Positions 1 through 10,790 of a stretch of 64,000 nt of DNA are shown here, one piece after another. This stretch comes from Deroplatys truncata (lineage: Eukaryota > Arthropoda > Insecta > Mantodea > Mantidae). Location: NCBI GenBank assembly GCA_030765065.1, contig CM060990.1:661366618-661430617 (forward strand), read 5' to 3'. Numbering within the stretch: the first letter of the stretch is position 1; every line of letters starts with the position of its first letter. The notes under the pieces were generated by a model. That model was given only the letters and a program-made list of their open reading frames with translations. It was not told the origin of the DNA and made no database searches. The translations under genes and the position numbers were made by a program.

Positions 1-1305
1 AAAGAGAACGGGATTTCACAAGTGAAACAGTACTGTGATAACGATACCACTGAAACAAAAAAAAAAATCTGATGTGTAACACTCACATGACTTTCTCAAC
101 TCTTGTACAAAGTATTTTTACAAACGCTTATTCCCCATCTAGTTCATGTTAATCGAGATAAACATTTGCAAAATCTATTTTATTGCTAATTTTCTTGTAT
201 AAAAAAAAAAATCTGATGTGTAACACTCACATGACGTTCTCTACTCTTGTACAAAGTATTTTTACAAACGCTTATGCTCCATCTAGTTCATGTTAATCGA
301 GATAAACATTTGCAAACTCTATTTTATTGCTAATTTTCTTGTAGATGTAGGGGAAAATATATTTACAAGGGGAATATAGAAAAACAGTAGCCTTTAAGCA
401 CATACATATCTCTTAATAGCTGGTTGCTATGTGCAACACCATTCTTTTTGCCACAGATTAATACTGTTTGCATATCAAAGACAAAAAAAAAAAATGAATA
501 ACGAAGTCCCATTTGAGAAAATAAATATTGGAAAATTAACAAACAATATCTCGAAAACGGTTCACTCAACAACAAAAATGTATATTACATAAGATGTGTA
601 TTTTAACGCGATCTACATTTTTTGTGTAGTAAAATTTTGTCTATCTCTTACGGTTTTTCAGTTATGAAAAAGACGTTCACAATGAAGAATACTTTTGGAG
701 ACATTCCCAGAAAATTCGAGATATACATTTCATTTCTCACGACATTATATTAAACATACGATATTTTTCATCAAAATCGTTAGAGCCATTTTTTTTAATA
801 CAAAGAGAACGGGATTTCACAAGTGAAACAGTACTGTGATAACGATACCAACAAAACTAATTATTATTCACCCACTGAAACACATAAAAAAAATCTGATG
901 TGTAACACTCACATGACTTTTCTCATCTCTTGTACAAAGTATTTTTACAAACGCTTATTCCCCATCTAGTTCATGTTAATCGAGATAAACATTTGCAAAC
1001 TCTGTTTTATTGCTAATTTTGTTGTAGATGTAGGGAAAATATATTTACAAGGGGAATATAGAAAAACAGTAGCCTTTAAGCACATACATATCTCTTAATA
1101 GCTGGTTGCTATGTGCAGTACCATTCTTTTTGCCACAGATTAATACTCTTTGCATATCAAAGACAAAAAAAAAATGAATAACGAATTCCCATTTGAGAAA
1201 ATAACTATTGGAAAATTTAAGTAAATAACAAGCAATATCTCGAAAACGGTTCACTCAACAATAAAGATGTATATGACATAAGTTGTGTATTTTAACGCGA
1301 TCTAC
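1..1305 (-). repeat. Cluster of partial F1 copies, left palindrome arm
   Basis: The F1 right-terminal motif ATCTGATGTGTAACACTCAC occurs near 67, 211 and 893, marking three partial minus-strand copies. The first is a ~140-bp terminal piece, the second runs to about 800, the third to about 1300. Short open frames in these copies carry the same peptide (ending CFSIFPL) because the copies are related. I see no real coding capacity. Confidence 0.8.
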
Positions 1306-1770
1306 ATACTTTCGTACTCACCTATAAGATATAGAGGGTAGAGGTCGTACGAACGTAGCACTTTGAGAATCTATATTCAACAGTTGGTGTTACTCCTTAG
1401 AAAGGAAGTATCTGCTGATTTTTATTTAATTCTTTACATTTTACATAACACGTATGCACTGGCACAACACAAAAGCACTACACACAATACTCAGTTTTAA
1501 TATTTGCACTAATAACATCAGGAATAACTGAAGTCTGCAAACAGTCATTTCCCATGTGCAGCCTTACGTACAGAAAACGTGTGTGGCTGATCTATGTGTA
1601 AAAAGAGCCTGAGAGCGGATGTACGTCAGCGGTAAAATCTTTTAAATGCATTTTTATTGGCGATGGTAGAAATCGTGCAGTGGTGGATCGTGAAAATTCA
1701 TATAAATGGATGTATCACCTCATAATAAGCCTCTATATACCAAGAATATTGAGTTTTTAAAAAGTCAGCA
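1306..1770. other. Unrecognised unique-looking segment, left arm
   Basis: About 460 bp between the F1 cluster and the 76-bp array, mirrored at 5966-6430. Read on the minus strand it has a TATA-like TATATAGAGG near its inner edge and an AATAAA further on, so it might be a promoter or LTR piece. No reading frame or family is recognised. Confidence 0.4.
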
Positions 1771-1771
1771 A

Positions 1772-3330
1772 CTGTACCTGTGTTTCTATACGTGAACGTC
1801 AGATGGCAGCTTCGATACGTGTCCACGGAGACCTTAGTGCTAGGCAACTGTACCTCTGTTTCTATACGTGAACGGCAGATTGCAGCTTCGATACGTGTCC
1901 ACGGAGACCTTAGTGCTAGGCAACTGTACCTCTGTTTCTATACGTGAACGGCAGATTGCAGCTTCGATACGTGTCCACGGAGACCTTAGTGCTAGGCAAC
2001 TGCACCTCTGTTTCTATACGTGAACGGCAGATTGCAGCTTCGATACGTGTCCACGGAGACCTTAGCGCTAGGCAACTGCACCTCTGTTTCTATACGTGAA
2101 CGGCAGATTGCAGCTTCGATACGTGTCCACGGAGACCTTAGTGCTAGGCAACTGTACCTCTGTTTCTATACGTGAACGGCAGATTGCAGCTTCGATACGT
2201 GTCCACGGAGACCTTAGTGCTAGGCAACTGTACCTCTGTTTCTATACGTGAACGGCAGATTGCAGCTTCGATACGTGTCCACGGAGACCTTAGTGCTAGG
2301 CAACTGCACCTCTGTTTCTATACGTGAACGGCAGATTGCAGCTTCGATACGTATCCACGGAGACCTTAGTGCTAGGCAACTGCACCTCTGTTTCTATACG
2401 TGAACGGCAGATTGCAGCTTCAATACGTGTCCACGGAGACCTTAGTGCTAGGCAACTGTACCTCTGTTTCTATACGTGAACGGGAGATTGCAGCTTCGAT
2501 ACGTGTCCACGGAGACCTTAGTGCTAGGCAACTGCACCTCTGTTTCTATACGTGAACGTCAGATTGCAGCTTCGATACGTGTCCACGGAGACCTTAGTGC
2601 TAGGCAACTGCACCTCTGTTTCTATACGTGAACGGCAGATTGCAGCTTCGATACGTATCCACGGGGACCTTAGTGCTAGGGAACTGCACCTCTGTTTGTA
2701 TACGTGAACGGCAGATTGCAGCTTCAATACGTGTACACGGAGACCTTAGTGCTAGGCAGCTGTACCTCTGTTTCTATACGTGAACGGCAGATTGCAGCTT
2801 CGATACGTGTCCACGGAGATCTTAGTGCTAGGCAGCTATACCTGTTTCTATACGTCAACGGCAGATTGCAGCTTCGATACGTGTTCACGGAGACCTTAGT
2901 GCTAGGCAACTGTACCTGTGTTTCTATACGTGTCCACGGAGACCTTAGTGCTAGACAACTGTACCTCTGTTTCTATACGTGAACGGCAGATTGCAGCTTC
3001 AATACGTGTCCACGGAGACCTTAGTGCTAGTGCTAGGCAACTATACCTCTGTTTCTATACGTGAACGGCAGATTGCAGGTTCGATACGTGTCCACGGAGA
3101 TCTTAGTGCTAGGCAACTATACCTGTTTCTATACGTGAACGGCAGATTGCAGCTTCGATACGTGTCCACGGAGACCTTAGTGCTAGGCAACTGTACCTGT
3201 GTTTCTATACGTGAACGTCAGATGGCAGCTTCGATACGTGTCCACGGAGACCTTAGTGTTAGGCAACTGTACCTCTGTTTCTATACGTGAACGGCAGATT
3301 GCAGCTTCGATACGTGTCCACGGAGACCTT
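1772..3330. repeat. 76-bp minisatellite, left arm
   Basis: About 20 tandem units of 76 bp. The unit contains TCTATACGTGAACGG and later CGATACGTGTCCACGG, so the two halves share a (T/G)ATACGTG core. Most units differ by single bases (TGTACC versus TGCACC, CGTGTCC versus CGTATCC). Near 2920-2940 a unit joins TCTATACGTG directly to TCCACGG, as expected from recombination between the half-unit cores. No conserved reading frame is seen. Confidence 0.95.
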
Positions 3331-3893
3331 TCGCTTCAGGTGACAAAATAACACTAGGCACTTGTGTGCCGTGGTGTAAGCCGCAATCACGGTATTGGTA
3401 GCGTGGATCTCCTTGGGGCTCTCCTCGGAGTTACCTCAACACCACGTACATGACCTGGTTCGTCACGGGTACGCAGGTCTGCACTACCACTTCCTCGGCG
3501 TTGAGCAGGCCCAGGAGGCGATCGTACCGGTACACCAGCTAGCACGTGGACATGTTATCGCGCTGTGGTGTTGCGTGTGCGAGGTATGGAAACTCAAGGA
3601 CGCAAAACATGCACGACCGAGGGTTAAAAAGCAGAACAAGTAGTGACGTGGAGCGTTGTGATTGGTGTAAATAAGACGATCTCTGATAGGTGGACAAATT
3701 GAAATAACGTGATGTGATAGGCGAAAATAAAATCAAAGGTGATTGGATGAAAAATGACGAGAAGGAATTAGCGGTGAATTTGTGAACTAAGATGGCGAAG
3801 ATTTTTTTTTTTTTAAAAAAAAGGATAATATAAGTACGGCAACTGTAAAGGTTTACGGCAAACGCGCGCCGCGCAATGCGTCACGCCCGGGCA
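3331..3893 (-). promoter_or_regulatory. Promoter-plus-exon-like core, left arm (mirror of 3921-4482)
   Basis: Same sequence as the right-arm core on the opposite strand; see that entry. The arms differ here by a homopolymer base, one A/G change that alters a codon of the small reading frame (Leu here, Pro in the right arm), and one extra C at the inner tip. Confidence 0.4.
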
Positions 3894-3920
3894 ATAAAAC
3901 AAAAATCATATTGAGCAAGA
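3894..3920. other. 27-bp spacer at the palindrome centre
   Basis: AT-rich, non-palindromic spacer flanked by GC-rich arm tips (CGCGCGCCGCGCAATGCG on the left and its reverse complement on the right). I see no resemblance to the PacBio SMRTbell hairpin adapter, so a simple missed-adapter read is not supported. Confidence 0.9.
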
Positions 3921-4482
3921 TGCCCGGCGTGACGCATTGCGCGGCGCGCGTTTGCCGTAAACCTTTACAGTTGCCGTACTTATATTATCCTTTTTTTAAA
4001 AAAAAAAAAATCTTCGCCATCTTAGTTCACAAATTCACCGCTAATTCCTTCTCGTCATTTTTCATCCAATCACCTTTGATTTTATTTTCGCCTATCACAT
4101 CACGTTATTTCAATTTGTCCACCTATCAGAGATCGTCTTATTTACACCAATCACAACGCTCCACGTCACTACTTGTTCTGCTTTTTAACCCTCGGTCGTG
4201 CATGTTTTGCGTCCTTGAGTTTCCATACCTCGCACACGCAACACCACAGCGCGATAACATGTCCACGTGCTAGCTGGTGTACCGGTACGATCGCCTCCTG
4301 GGCCTGCCCAACGCCGAGGAAGTGGTAGTGCAGACCTGCGTACCCGTGACGAACCAGGTCATGTACGTGGTGTTGAGGTAACTCCGAGGAGAGCCCCAAG
4401 GAGATCCACGCTACCAATACCGTGATTGCGGCTTACACCACGGCACACAAGTGCCTAGTGTTATTTTGTCACCTGAAGCGAA
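3921..4482 (+). promoter_or_regulatory. CCAAT-rich promoter and GC-rich exon-like core, right arm
   Basis: Seen in order on the plus strand: CGCCATCTTAGTTCAC near 4015; CCAAT at 4066-4070 and 4147-4151; a TTTTTAACCCTCG element near 4182; then a GC-rich stretch with an open frame from CTG 4274 to the stop at 4379-4381 (35 codons, beginning LVYRYDRLLGL). A possible splice donor, TTGAG|GTAACT, cuts inside that frame after 4377. The CCAAT-to-TTTTTAACCCTCG arrangement matches the 1.1-kb tandem units at 9660-12130. I infer a promoter with a short first exon. The peptide matches no family I recognise, and the open frame could be chance in a GC-rich patch. Confidence 0.4.
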
Positions 4483-5962
4483 AGGTCTCCGTGGACACGT
4501 ATCGAAGCTGCAATCTGCCGTTCACGTATAGAAACAGAGGTACAGTTGCCTAACACTAAGGTCTCCGTGGACACGTATCGAAGCTGCCATCTGACGTTCA
4601 CGTATAGAAACACAGGTACAGTTGCCTAGCACTAAGGTCTCCGTGGACACGTATCGAAGCTGCAATCTGCCGTTCACGTATAGAAACAGGTATAGTTGCC
4701 TAGCACTAAGATCTCCGTGGACACGTATCGAACCTGCAATCTGCCGTTCACGTATAGAAACAGAGGTATAGTTGCCTAGCACTAGCACTAAGGTCTCCGT
4801 GGACACGTATTGAAGCTGCAATCTGCCGTTCACGTATAGAAACAGAGGTACAGTTGTCTAGCACTAAGGTCTCCGTGGACACGTATAGAAACACAGGTAC
4901 AGTTGCCTAGCACTAAGGTCTCCGTGAACACGTATCGAAGCTGCAATCTGCCGTTGACGTATAGAAACAGGTATAGCTGCCTAGCACTAAGATCTCCGTG
5001 GACACGTATCGAAGCTGCAATCTGCCGTTCACGTATAGAAACAGAGGTACAGCTGCCTAGCACTAAGGTCTCCGTGTACACGTATTGAAGCTGCAATCTG
5101 CCGTTCACGTATACAAACAGAGGTGCAGTTCCCTAGCACTAAGGTCCCCGTGGATACGTATCGAAGCTGCAATCTGCCGTTCACGTATAGAAACAGAGGT
5201 GCAGTTGCCTAGCACTAAGGTCTCCGTGGACACGTATCGAAGCTGCAATCTGACGTTCACGTATAGAAACAGAGGTGCAGTTGCCTAGCACTAAGGTCTC
5301 CGTGGACACGTATCGAAGCTGCAATCTCCCGTTCACGTATAGAAACAGAGGTACAGTTGCCTAGCACTAAGGTCTCCGTGGACACGTATTGAAGCTGCAA
5401 TCTGCCGTTCACGTATAGAAACAGAGGTGCAGTTGCCTAGCACTAAGGTCTCCGTGGATACGTATCGAAGCTGCAATCTGCCGTTCACGTATAGAAACAG
5501 AGGTGCAGTTGCCTAGCACTAAGGTCTCCGTGGACACGTATCGAAGCTGCAATCTGCCGTTCACGTATAGAAACAGAGGTACAGTTGCCTAGCACTAAGG
5601 TCTCCGTGGACACGTATCGAAGCTGCAATCTGCCGTTCACGTATAGAAACAGAGGTGCAGTTGCCTAGCGCTAAGGTCTCCGTGGACACGTATCGAAGCT
5701 GCAATCTGCCGTTCACGTATAGAAACAGAGGTGCAGTTGCCTAGCACTAAGGTCTCCGTGGACACGTATCGAAGCTGCAATCTGCCGTTCACGTATAGAA
5801 ACAGAGGTACAGTTGCCTAGCACTAAGGTCTCCGTGGACACGTATCGAAGCTGCAATCTGCCGTTCACGTATAGAAACAGAGGTACAGTTGCCTAGCACT
5901 AAGGTCTCCGTGGACACGTATCGAAGCTGCCATCTGACGTTCACGTATAGAAACACAGGTAC
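4483..5962. repeat. 76-bp minisatellite, right arm
   Basis: Mirror image of the left array with the same order of variant units, including the unit carrying GCGCTA and the half-unit deletion near 4885. It is one unit shorter: the left array has two successive TGTACC units near 2152 and 2228, while the right has only one near 5578. Confidence 0.95.
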
Positions 5963-5965
5963 AGT

Positions 5966-6430
5966 TGCTGACTTTTTAAAAACTCAATATTCTTGGTATA
6001 TAGAGGCTTATTATGAGGTGATACATCCATTTATATGAATTTTCACGATCCACCACTGCACGATTTCTACCATCGCCAATAAAAATGCATTTAAAAGATT
6101 TTACCGCTGACGTACATCCGCTCTCAGGCTCTTTTTACACATAGATCAGCCACACACGTTTTCTGTACGTAAGGCTGCACATGGGAAATGACTGTTTGCA
6201 GACTTCAGTTATTCCTGATGTTATTAGTGCAAATATTAAAACTGAGTATTGTGTGTAGTGCTTTTGTGTTGTGCCAGTGCATACGTGTTATGTAAAATGT
6301 AAAGAATTAAATAAAAATCAGCAGATACTTCCTTTCTAAGGAGTAACACCAACTGTTGAATATAGATTCTCAAAGTGCTACGTTCGTACGACCTCTACCC
6401 TCTATATCTTATAGGTGAGTACGAAAGTAT
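5966..6430. other. Unrecognised unique-looking segment, right arm
   Basis: Mirror of 1306-1770. On the plus strand it starts near a TATATAGAGGC motif, and an AATAAA lies near 6310. Nothing else is recognised. Confidence 0.4.
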
Positions 6431-7735
6431 GTAGATCGCGTTAAAATACACAACTTATGTCATATACATCTTTATTGTTGAGTGAACCGTTTTCGAGATA
6501 TTGCTTGTTATTTACTTAAATTTTCCAATAGTTATTTTCTCAAATGGGAATTCGTTATTCATTTTTTTTTTGTCTTTGATATGCAAAGAGTATTAATCTG
6601 TGGCAAAAAGAATGGTACTGCACATAGCAACCAGCTATTAAGAGATATGTATGTGCTTAAAGGCTACTGTTTTTCTATATTCCCCTTGTAAATATATTTT
6701 CCCTACATCTACAACAAAATTAGCAATAAAACAGAGTTTGCAAATGTTTATCTCGATTAACATGAACTAGATGGGGAATAAGCGTTTGTAAAAATACTTT
6801 GTACAAGAGATGAGAAAAGTCATGTGAGTGTTACACATCAGATTTTTTTTATGTGTTTCAGTGGGTGAATAATAATTAGTTTTGTTGGTATCGTTATCAC
6901 AGTACTGTTTCACTTGTGAAATCCCGTTCTCTTTGTATTAAAAAAAATGGCTCTAACGATTTTGATGAAAAATATCGTATGTTTAATATAATGTCGTGAG
7001 AAATGAAATGTATATCTCGAATTTTCTGGGAATGTCTCCAAAAGTATTCTTCATTGTGAACGTCTTTTTCATAACTGAAAAACCGTAAGAGATAGACAAA
7101 ATTTTACTACACAAAAAATGTAGATCGCGTTAAAATACACATCTTATGTAATATACATTTTTGTTGTTGAGTGAACCGTTTTCGAGATATTGTTTGTTAA
7201 TTTTCCAATATTTATTTTCTCAAATGGGACTTCGTTATTCATTTTTTTTTTTGTCTTTGATATGCAAACAGTATTAATCTGTGGCAAAAAGAATGGTGTT
7301 GCACATAGCAACCAGCTATTAAGAGATATGTATGTGCTTAAAGGCTACTGTTTTTCTATATTCCCCTTGTAAATATATTTTCCCCTACATCTACAAGAAA
7401 ATTAGCAATAAAATAGAGTTTGCAAATGTTTATCTCGATTAACATGAACTAGATGGAGCATAAGCGTTTGTAAAAATACTTTGTACAAGAGTAGAGAACG
7501 TCATGTGAGTGTTACACATCAGATTTTTTTTTTTATACAAGAAAATTAGCAATAAAATAGATTTTGCAAATGTTTATCTCGATTAACATGAACTAGATGG
7601 GGAATAAGCGTTTGTAAAAATACTTTGTACAAGAGTTGAGAAAGTCATGTGAGTGTTACACATCAGATTTTTTTTTTTGTTTCAGTGGTATCGTTATCAC
7701 AGTACTGTTTCACTTGTGAAATCCCGTTCTCTTTG
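6431..7735 (+). repeat. Cluster of partial F1 copies, right palindrome arm
   Basis: Mirror of 1-1305, now in plus orientation. Right ends with the motif GAGTGTTACACATCAGAT occur near 6828, 7507 and 7652. The copies differ from those of the left arm only in rare homopolymer lengths. Confidence 0.8.
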
Positions 7736-8048
7736 TATTAAAAAATGGCTCTAACGATTTTGATGAAAATATCATATATTTAAGATAATGTCGAGAGAAA
7801 TGAAATGTATATCTCGAATTTTCTGGGAATGTCTCCAAAAGAATTCTTCATTGTGAACGACTTTTTCATAACTGATAAACCGTAAGAGATAGACAAAAGT
7901 TTGCTACACAAAAAATGTAGATCGCGTTAAAATACACAACTTATGCCATATACATTTATTTTGTTGAGTGAACCGTTTTTCGAGATATTGCTTGTTATTT
8001 CCTTTAAATTTTCCAATACTTATACTTTTTCTCAAATGCGTTATTCAT
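7736..8048 (+). repeat. F1 partial copy interrupted by another F1
   Basis: Internal F1 sequence (GGCTCTAACGATTTTGAT through the ATTCATTTTT run) that stops where a new F1 left end begins at about 8049. The break is at a T-run, which suggests that one F1 copy inserted into another. Confidence 0.7.
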
Positions 8049-8832
8049 TTTTACTTTCTCTACTACGTATAGTAAGTAGGGGAAGTATTGCATTCCACCC
8101 AAAAATTCGATACCGAGATTTCACTGGAAATACATGTTTTGAGAATCACTGAATCCAGAAAAAAAAAGCATTTTTGGAAACATGTCCGTGTGTGTGTCTG
8201 TCTGTGTGTCTGTGTGTCTGTGAACAGCATAACTCAAAAACGAACAGTCGGATAAACACCAAACTTGGTATTTAGGTTCAGTATCTTCCAGAGATGCGAC
8301 ACGAAGGTTTTCAAGAAATTCCCCCCACCCCAGACTACCCTTTACATGGAACATTTTTCGAAAATTTTAATTTTCTCAAAAACGGCTCTAACGATTTTGA
8401 TTAAAACATCATATGTTTAAGATATTGTCATGTCAAATAAAATGTATATCTCGAATTTTCTGGGAATGTCTCCAAAAATATTCTTCATTGTGAACGACTT
8501 TTTTGCATAACTGGTAAACCATAAGAGATAGACAAAATTTTACTACACAAAAAATGTAGATCGCGTTAAAATACACAACTTATGTCATATACGTTTCTTT
8601 TGTTGAGTGAACCGTTTTCGAGATATTGCTTGTTATTTCCTTAAATTTTCCAATACTTATACTTTTTCTCAAATTCGTTTATTCATTTTTTTTATGTCCT
8701 GAACATGCAAACAGAATGGAATTCGCCACATAGCAACCAGCGTTAAAATATTTGACTATCGCTTAAAAGCTACCAATTAGATTGTACAAGAGTAGAGAAA
8801 GTTATGTGAGTGTAACAAATCAGTTTTTTTTT
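8049..8832 (+). mobile_element. F1 element, near-complete copy
   Basis: Runs from the left end TTTTTACTTTCTCTACTACG to the right end GTAGAGAAAGTTATGTGAGT followed by a T-run. The terminal sequences contain the short inverted match ACTTTCTCTACT / AGTAGAGAAAGT. A TG-rich microsatellite sits near 8187-8222. There is no coding frame, so F1 looks like a short non-autonomous element (about 0.8-0.9 kb) of unknown class. Confidence 0.7.
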
Positions 8833-8848
8833 ATACGCTACTATTTTA

Positions 8849-8883
8849 GTGTGTGTGTGTGTGTGTGTGCGCGCGCGCGCGCG
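8849..8883. repeat. (TG)n(CG)n microsatellite
   Basis: About 10 TG dinucleotides followed by about 7 GC dinucleotides. Confidence 0.9.
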
Positions 8884-9094
8884 AGTACGTGCCTAGGAAC
8901 CGTGCGCCACAAGCCAAAACGACGACGTTATAGAAAAACTTTATCAATTGCCTACCGGCCAGGGACAACCGCTAAAAAACCTGAAAAAAGCTCTAAGAGT
9001 ATTCTAACGCTTACCGATCTGGAAAACCCTTGAAAACAAGATAGTACACTTTTGAGATATTGCTTGTTATTTCCTTAAATTTTTCAATACTTTT
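8884..9094. repeat. CTACC-CAGGGACAACC motif block and F1 scrap
   Basis: Contains TTGCCTACCGGCCAGGGACA followed by CCGCTAAAAAACCTG, a block that recurs at 9365-9405. It ends with a short F1 piece (GAGATATTGCTTGTTATTTC) that abuts the next F1 left end. Confidence 0.5.
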
Positions 9095-9198
9095 TTACTT
9101 TCTCTACTACGTATAGTAAGTAGGGGAAGTATTGCATTCCGCCCAAAAATTCGATACCGAGATTTCACCGGAAATACACGTTTTGAGACCTCCTGAAT

Positions 9199-9233
<35 letters not shown>

Positions 9234-9250
9234 CATTTTTGGAAACATGT
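9095..9250 (+). mobile_element. F1 left-end fragment
   Basis: The F1 left end TACTTTCTCTACTACGTATA followed by about 150 bp of F1. A 33-base A-run (9200-9232) sits where other copies have 7-8 A. The copy is lost after the expanded GT tract. Confidence 0.8.
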
Positions 9251-9315
9251 CCGTGTGTGTGTGCCTGTCTGTGTGTCTGTCTGTCTCTCTGTGTGTGTGT
9301 GTGTGTGTGTGTGCG
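9251..9315. repeat. GT-rich microsatellite inside F1
   Basis: Mixed GT, CTGT and CTCT repeats ending in about 10 GT units, at the position where other F1 copies have short GTGTGTGTCTGTCTGTG. Confidence 0.9.
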
Positions 9316-9659
9316 CGCCAGTACGTGCCTAGTATCCGTGCGCCGACAAGGTAAAACTTCATCATTTGCCTACCGGGCAGGGACAACCGCTAAAAACCTG
9401 AGAAAACCTCCAAAATTAGAAACGCCTTCGTCAACCAGTACAGAAAACGCCTACCAACCAGGGAAAACCTATGAAAAAGCAGAAAGAGCTTGCATTTGTT
9501 TACCATCCGCAGAAAACTCCCCAAAAAAAAAAAAAAAAAAAAAAACTAGTCATTTTAAAAAAAAAAAAGGAAAAAGACCAATAATATAAGTATGGTAGAA
9601 ACAGCTTGCATTCGTCTACCAACCAGAGAAAACCCCCGAAACACTAGTTATTTAAAATT
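9316..9659. repeat. Degenerate CTACC-CCAGGGAAAACC motif repeats and A-runs
   Basis: Blocks of the form CTACCxxxCAGGGAMAACC occur near 9370, 9449, 9500 and 9616, separated by A-runs at 9521-9545 and 9557-9568. The AGAGAAAACCCCCGAAA part resembles the reverse complement of the CGGGGTTTTCCC segment of the SINE2 family, so this may be stacked SINE debris. Confidence 0.4.
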
Positions 9660-10790
9660 GCTGATGAGTTCTGGATAGGCTTTTGCAAATGTTGTTGGTA
9701 GCAAAACTTGCCTTTTCCATCACCTCCAACATACCCCACTCCCACACCTTTTTTTCTTTCCACCAATCATAATCTCTCTTATTCTCGCCAATCAGCAACT
9801 TTCATTTGTTCCTTTCCACCAATAACATCACTTCTTATTCCCACCAATGACAACTTCACACGTCACTTTCTGTTATACTTTTTATCCCTCGTTCGCCATC
9901 TTTCCCCCTCTTTCAGACCCCAACCGCCGCACAGTCAACACCTCGCCGCTCCTTAACCTCAACTTCGTGCCTCCGCCATCTTATTTAGTTCACATTTTTA
10001 CCACCGCGCCTCTCATCTCTCAACCAGATTGCCTGCAAGAACAGATCTCGTTCATTCGCACCTCGACGGTTGCCTCGGCAGCAGCTACTGCCAACACCTA
10101 CGTCGTACACGTTTTTGACCGCTTTCGACCGGCTTGAGAACCCTGCTCCTACGTACGCTAGCGACCATCACGATGGTCCAGTACCAGGTTTTGGTATAGT
10201 TAAATTACGCCTCTGCAAAGGGTGTCTGTACCGCTTTAAAAACCTAGGTATATCAGTGCGTAGTGATGTTGGTTGATCTTAAAGCTGGTTAAGCATTTTC
10301 AAAAACAGTTTGCTTTTATTTTTCCGCCTCGCGTGCCGCGCTTTTGGTGACGCATCCACACCGGTAACAGGTAAGTAACACACGCATAATTATTTTTCGG
10401 ACCTGCTTGGCGTAGGAATATATCCTTTCGTGTTTTGGTACTGTAACCTCAAACCTCCTTACCCTCCTCTTGCGTCCGCCATCTTGTTTAGTTCTCACCG
10501 CATCTCCTTGTCGCAGACCCTCCGCCATTTTTAGTTCCCGCTATTTTAACCTCAAAATCTACTCTTCTAACCTCTTGCTACCGCCATCTTCTTTTAGTTC
10601 CCATTCTCACCACCGCGTCTCCTTACCCCCACCTCTTGCGACCGTCATGTTCACCACTAACCTCCAAATTTCCTCGTCCTTAAACCTCTTGTCTCAACCA
10701 CCTTGTTTAGTTCCCATTTTCGCCACCGCATCTCATATCGCCCCATCTCTCTATCCACTCAAGAAAACTACCATCCAACGTTCAAAAATT
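9660..10790 (+). repeat. 1.1-kb tandem unit 1: CCAAT cluster, leader, splice donor
   Basis: Starts GCTGATGAGTTCTGG. It contains a cluster of CACCAAT/GCCAAT motifs (about 9761-9850), an ACTTTTTATCCCTCG element near 9877, a GC-rich leader, a short frame starting ATGGTCCAGTACCAG, and a consensus splice donor GTAACAG|GTAAGTA with GT at 10371. Downstream are degenerate repeats of CCGCCATCTTxTTTAGTTC. The CCAAT block resembles that of the palindrome core. I read it as a multicopy promoter plus first-exon module, but the product is unknown and no downstream exon is recognised. Confidence 0.65.

Larger units (their letters stand above)
1..7735. repeat. Giant inverted repeat (palindrome), arms at least 3.8 kb
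   Basis: Base 1 pairs with about 7734, and the arms can be followed as reverse complements to a 27-bp spacer at 3894-3920. Left coordinate plus right coordinate is 7813 near the centre and 7736 outside the minisatellite, so the left arm is longer by 77 bp: one 76-bp unit plus one homopolymer base. Other differences found are poly-A/T 12 versus 11 near 485/7245, 8 versus 7 near 3815/3991, one A/G change near 3505/4308, and one extra C near 3888. Arms are thus above 99 percent identical apart from the unit. The left arm probably continues outside the window. It could be a recent inverted duplication, the long inverted ends of a foldback-like element, or an assembly or amplification artefact. 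Confidence 0.95.

Noticed and set aside
363-575. Minus-strand frame ending CFSIFPL, recurring in both palindrome arms
   Set aside because: It recurs because F1 is repeated. It is interrupted or shifted by homopolymer changes between copies and has no domain, so it is not a gene.
2704-3290. Open frames through the 76-bp arrays
   Set aside because: 76 is not a multiple of three and the frames last only a few units before a stop. The peptides simply translate the satellite.
3894-3920. Spacer as a sequencing hairpin adapter
   Set aside because: It does not resemble the PacBio SMRTbell adapter, so a missed adapter is not the explanation. Other artefacts remain possible.
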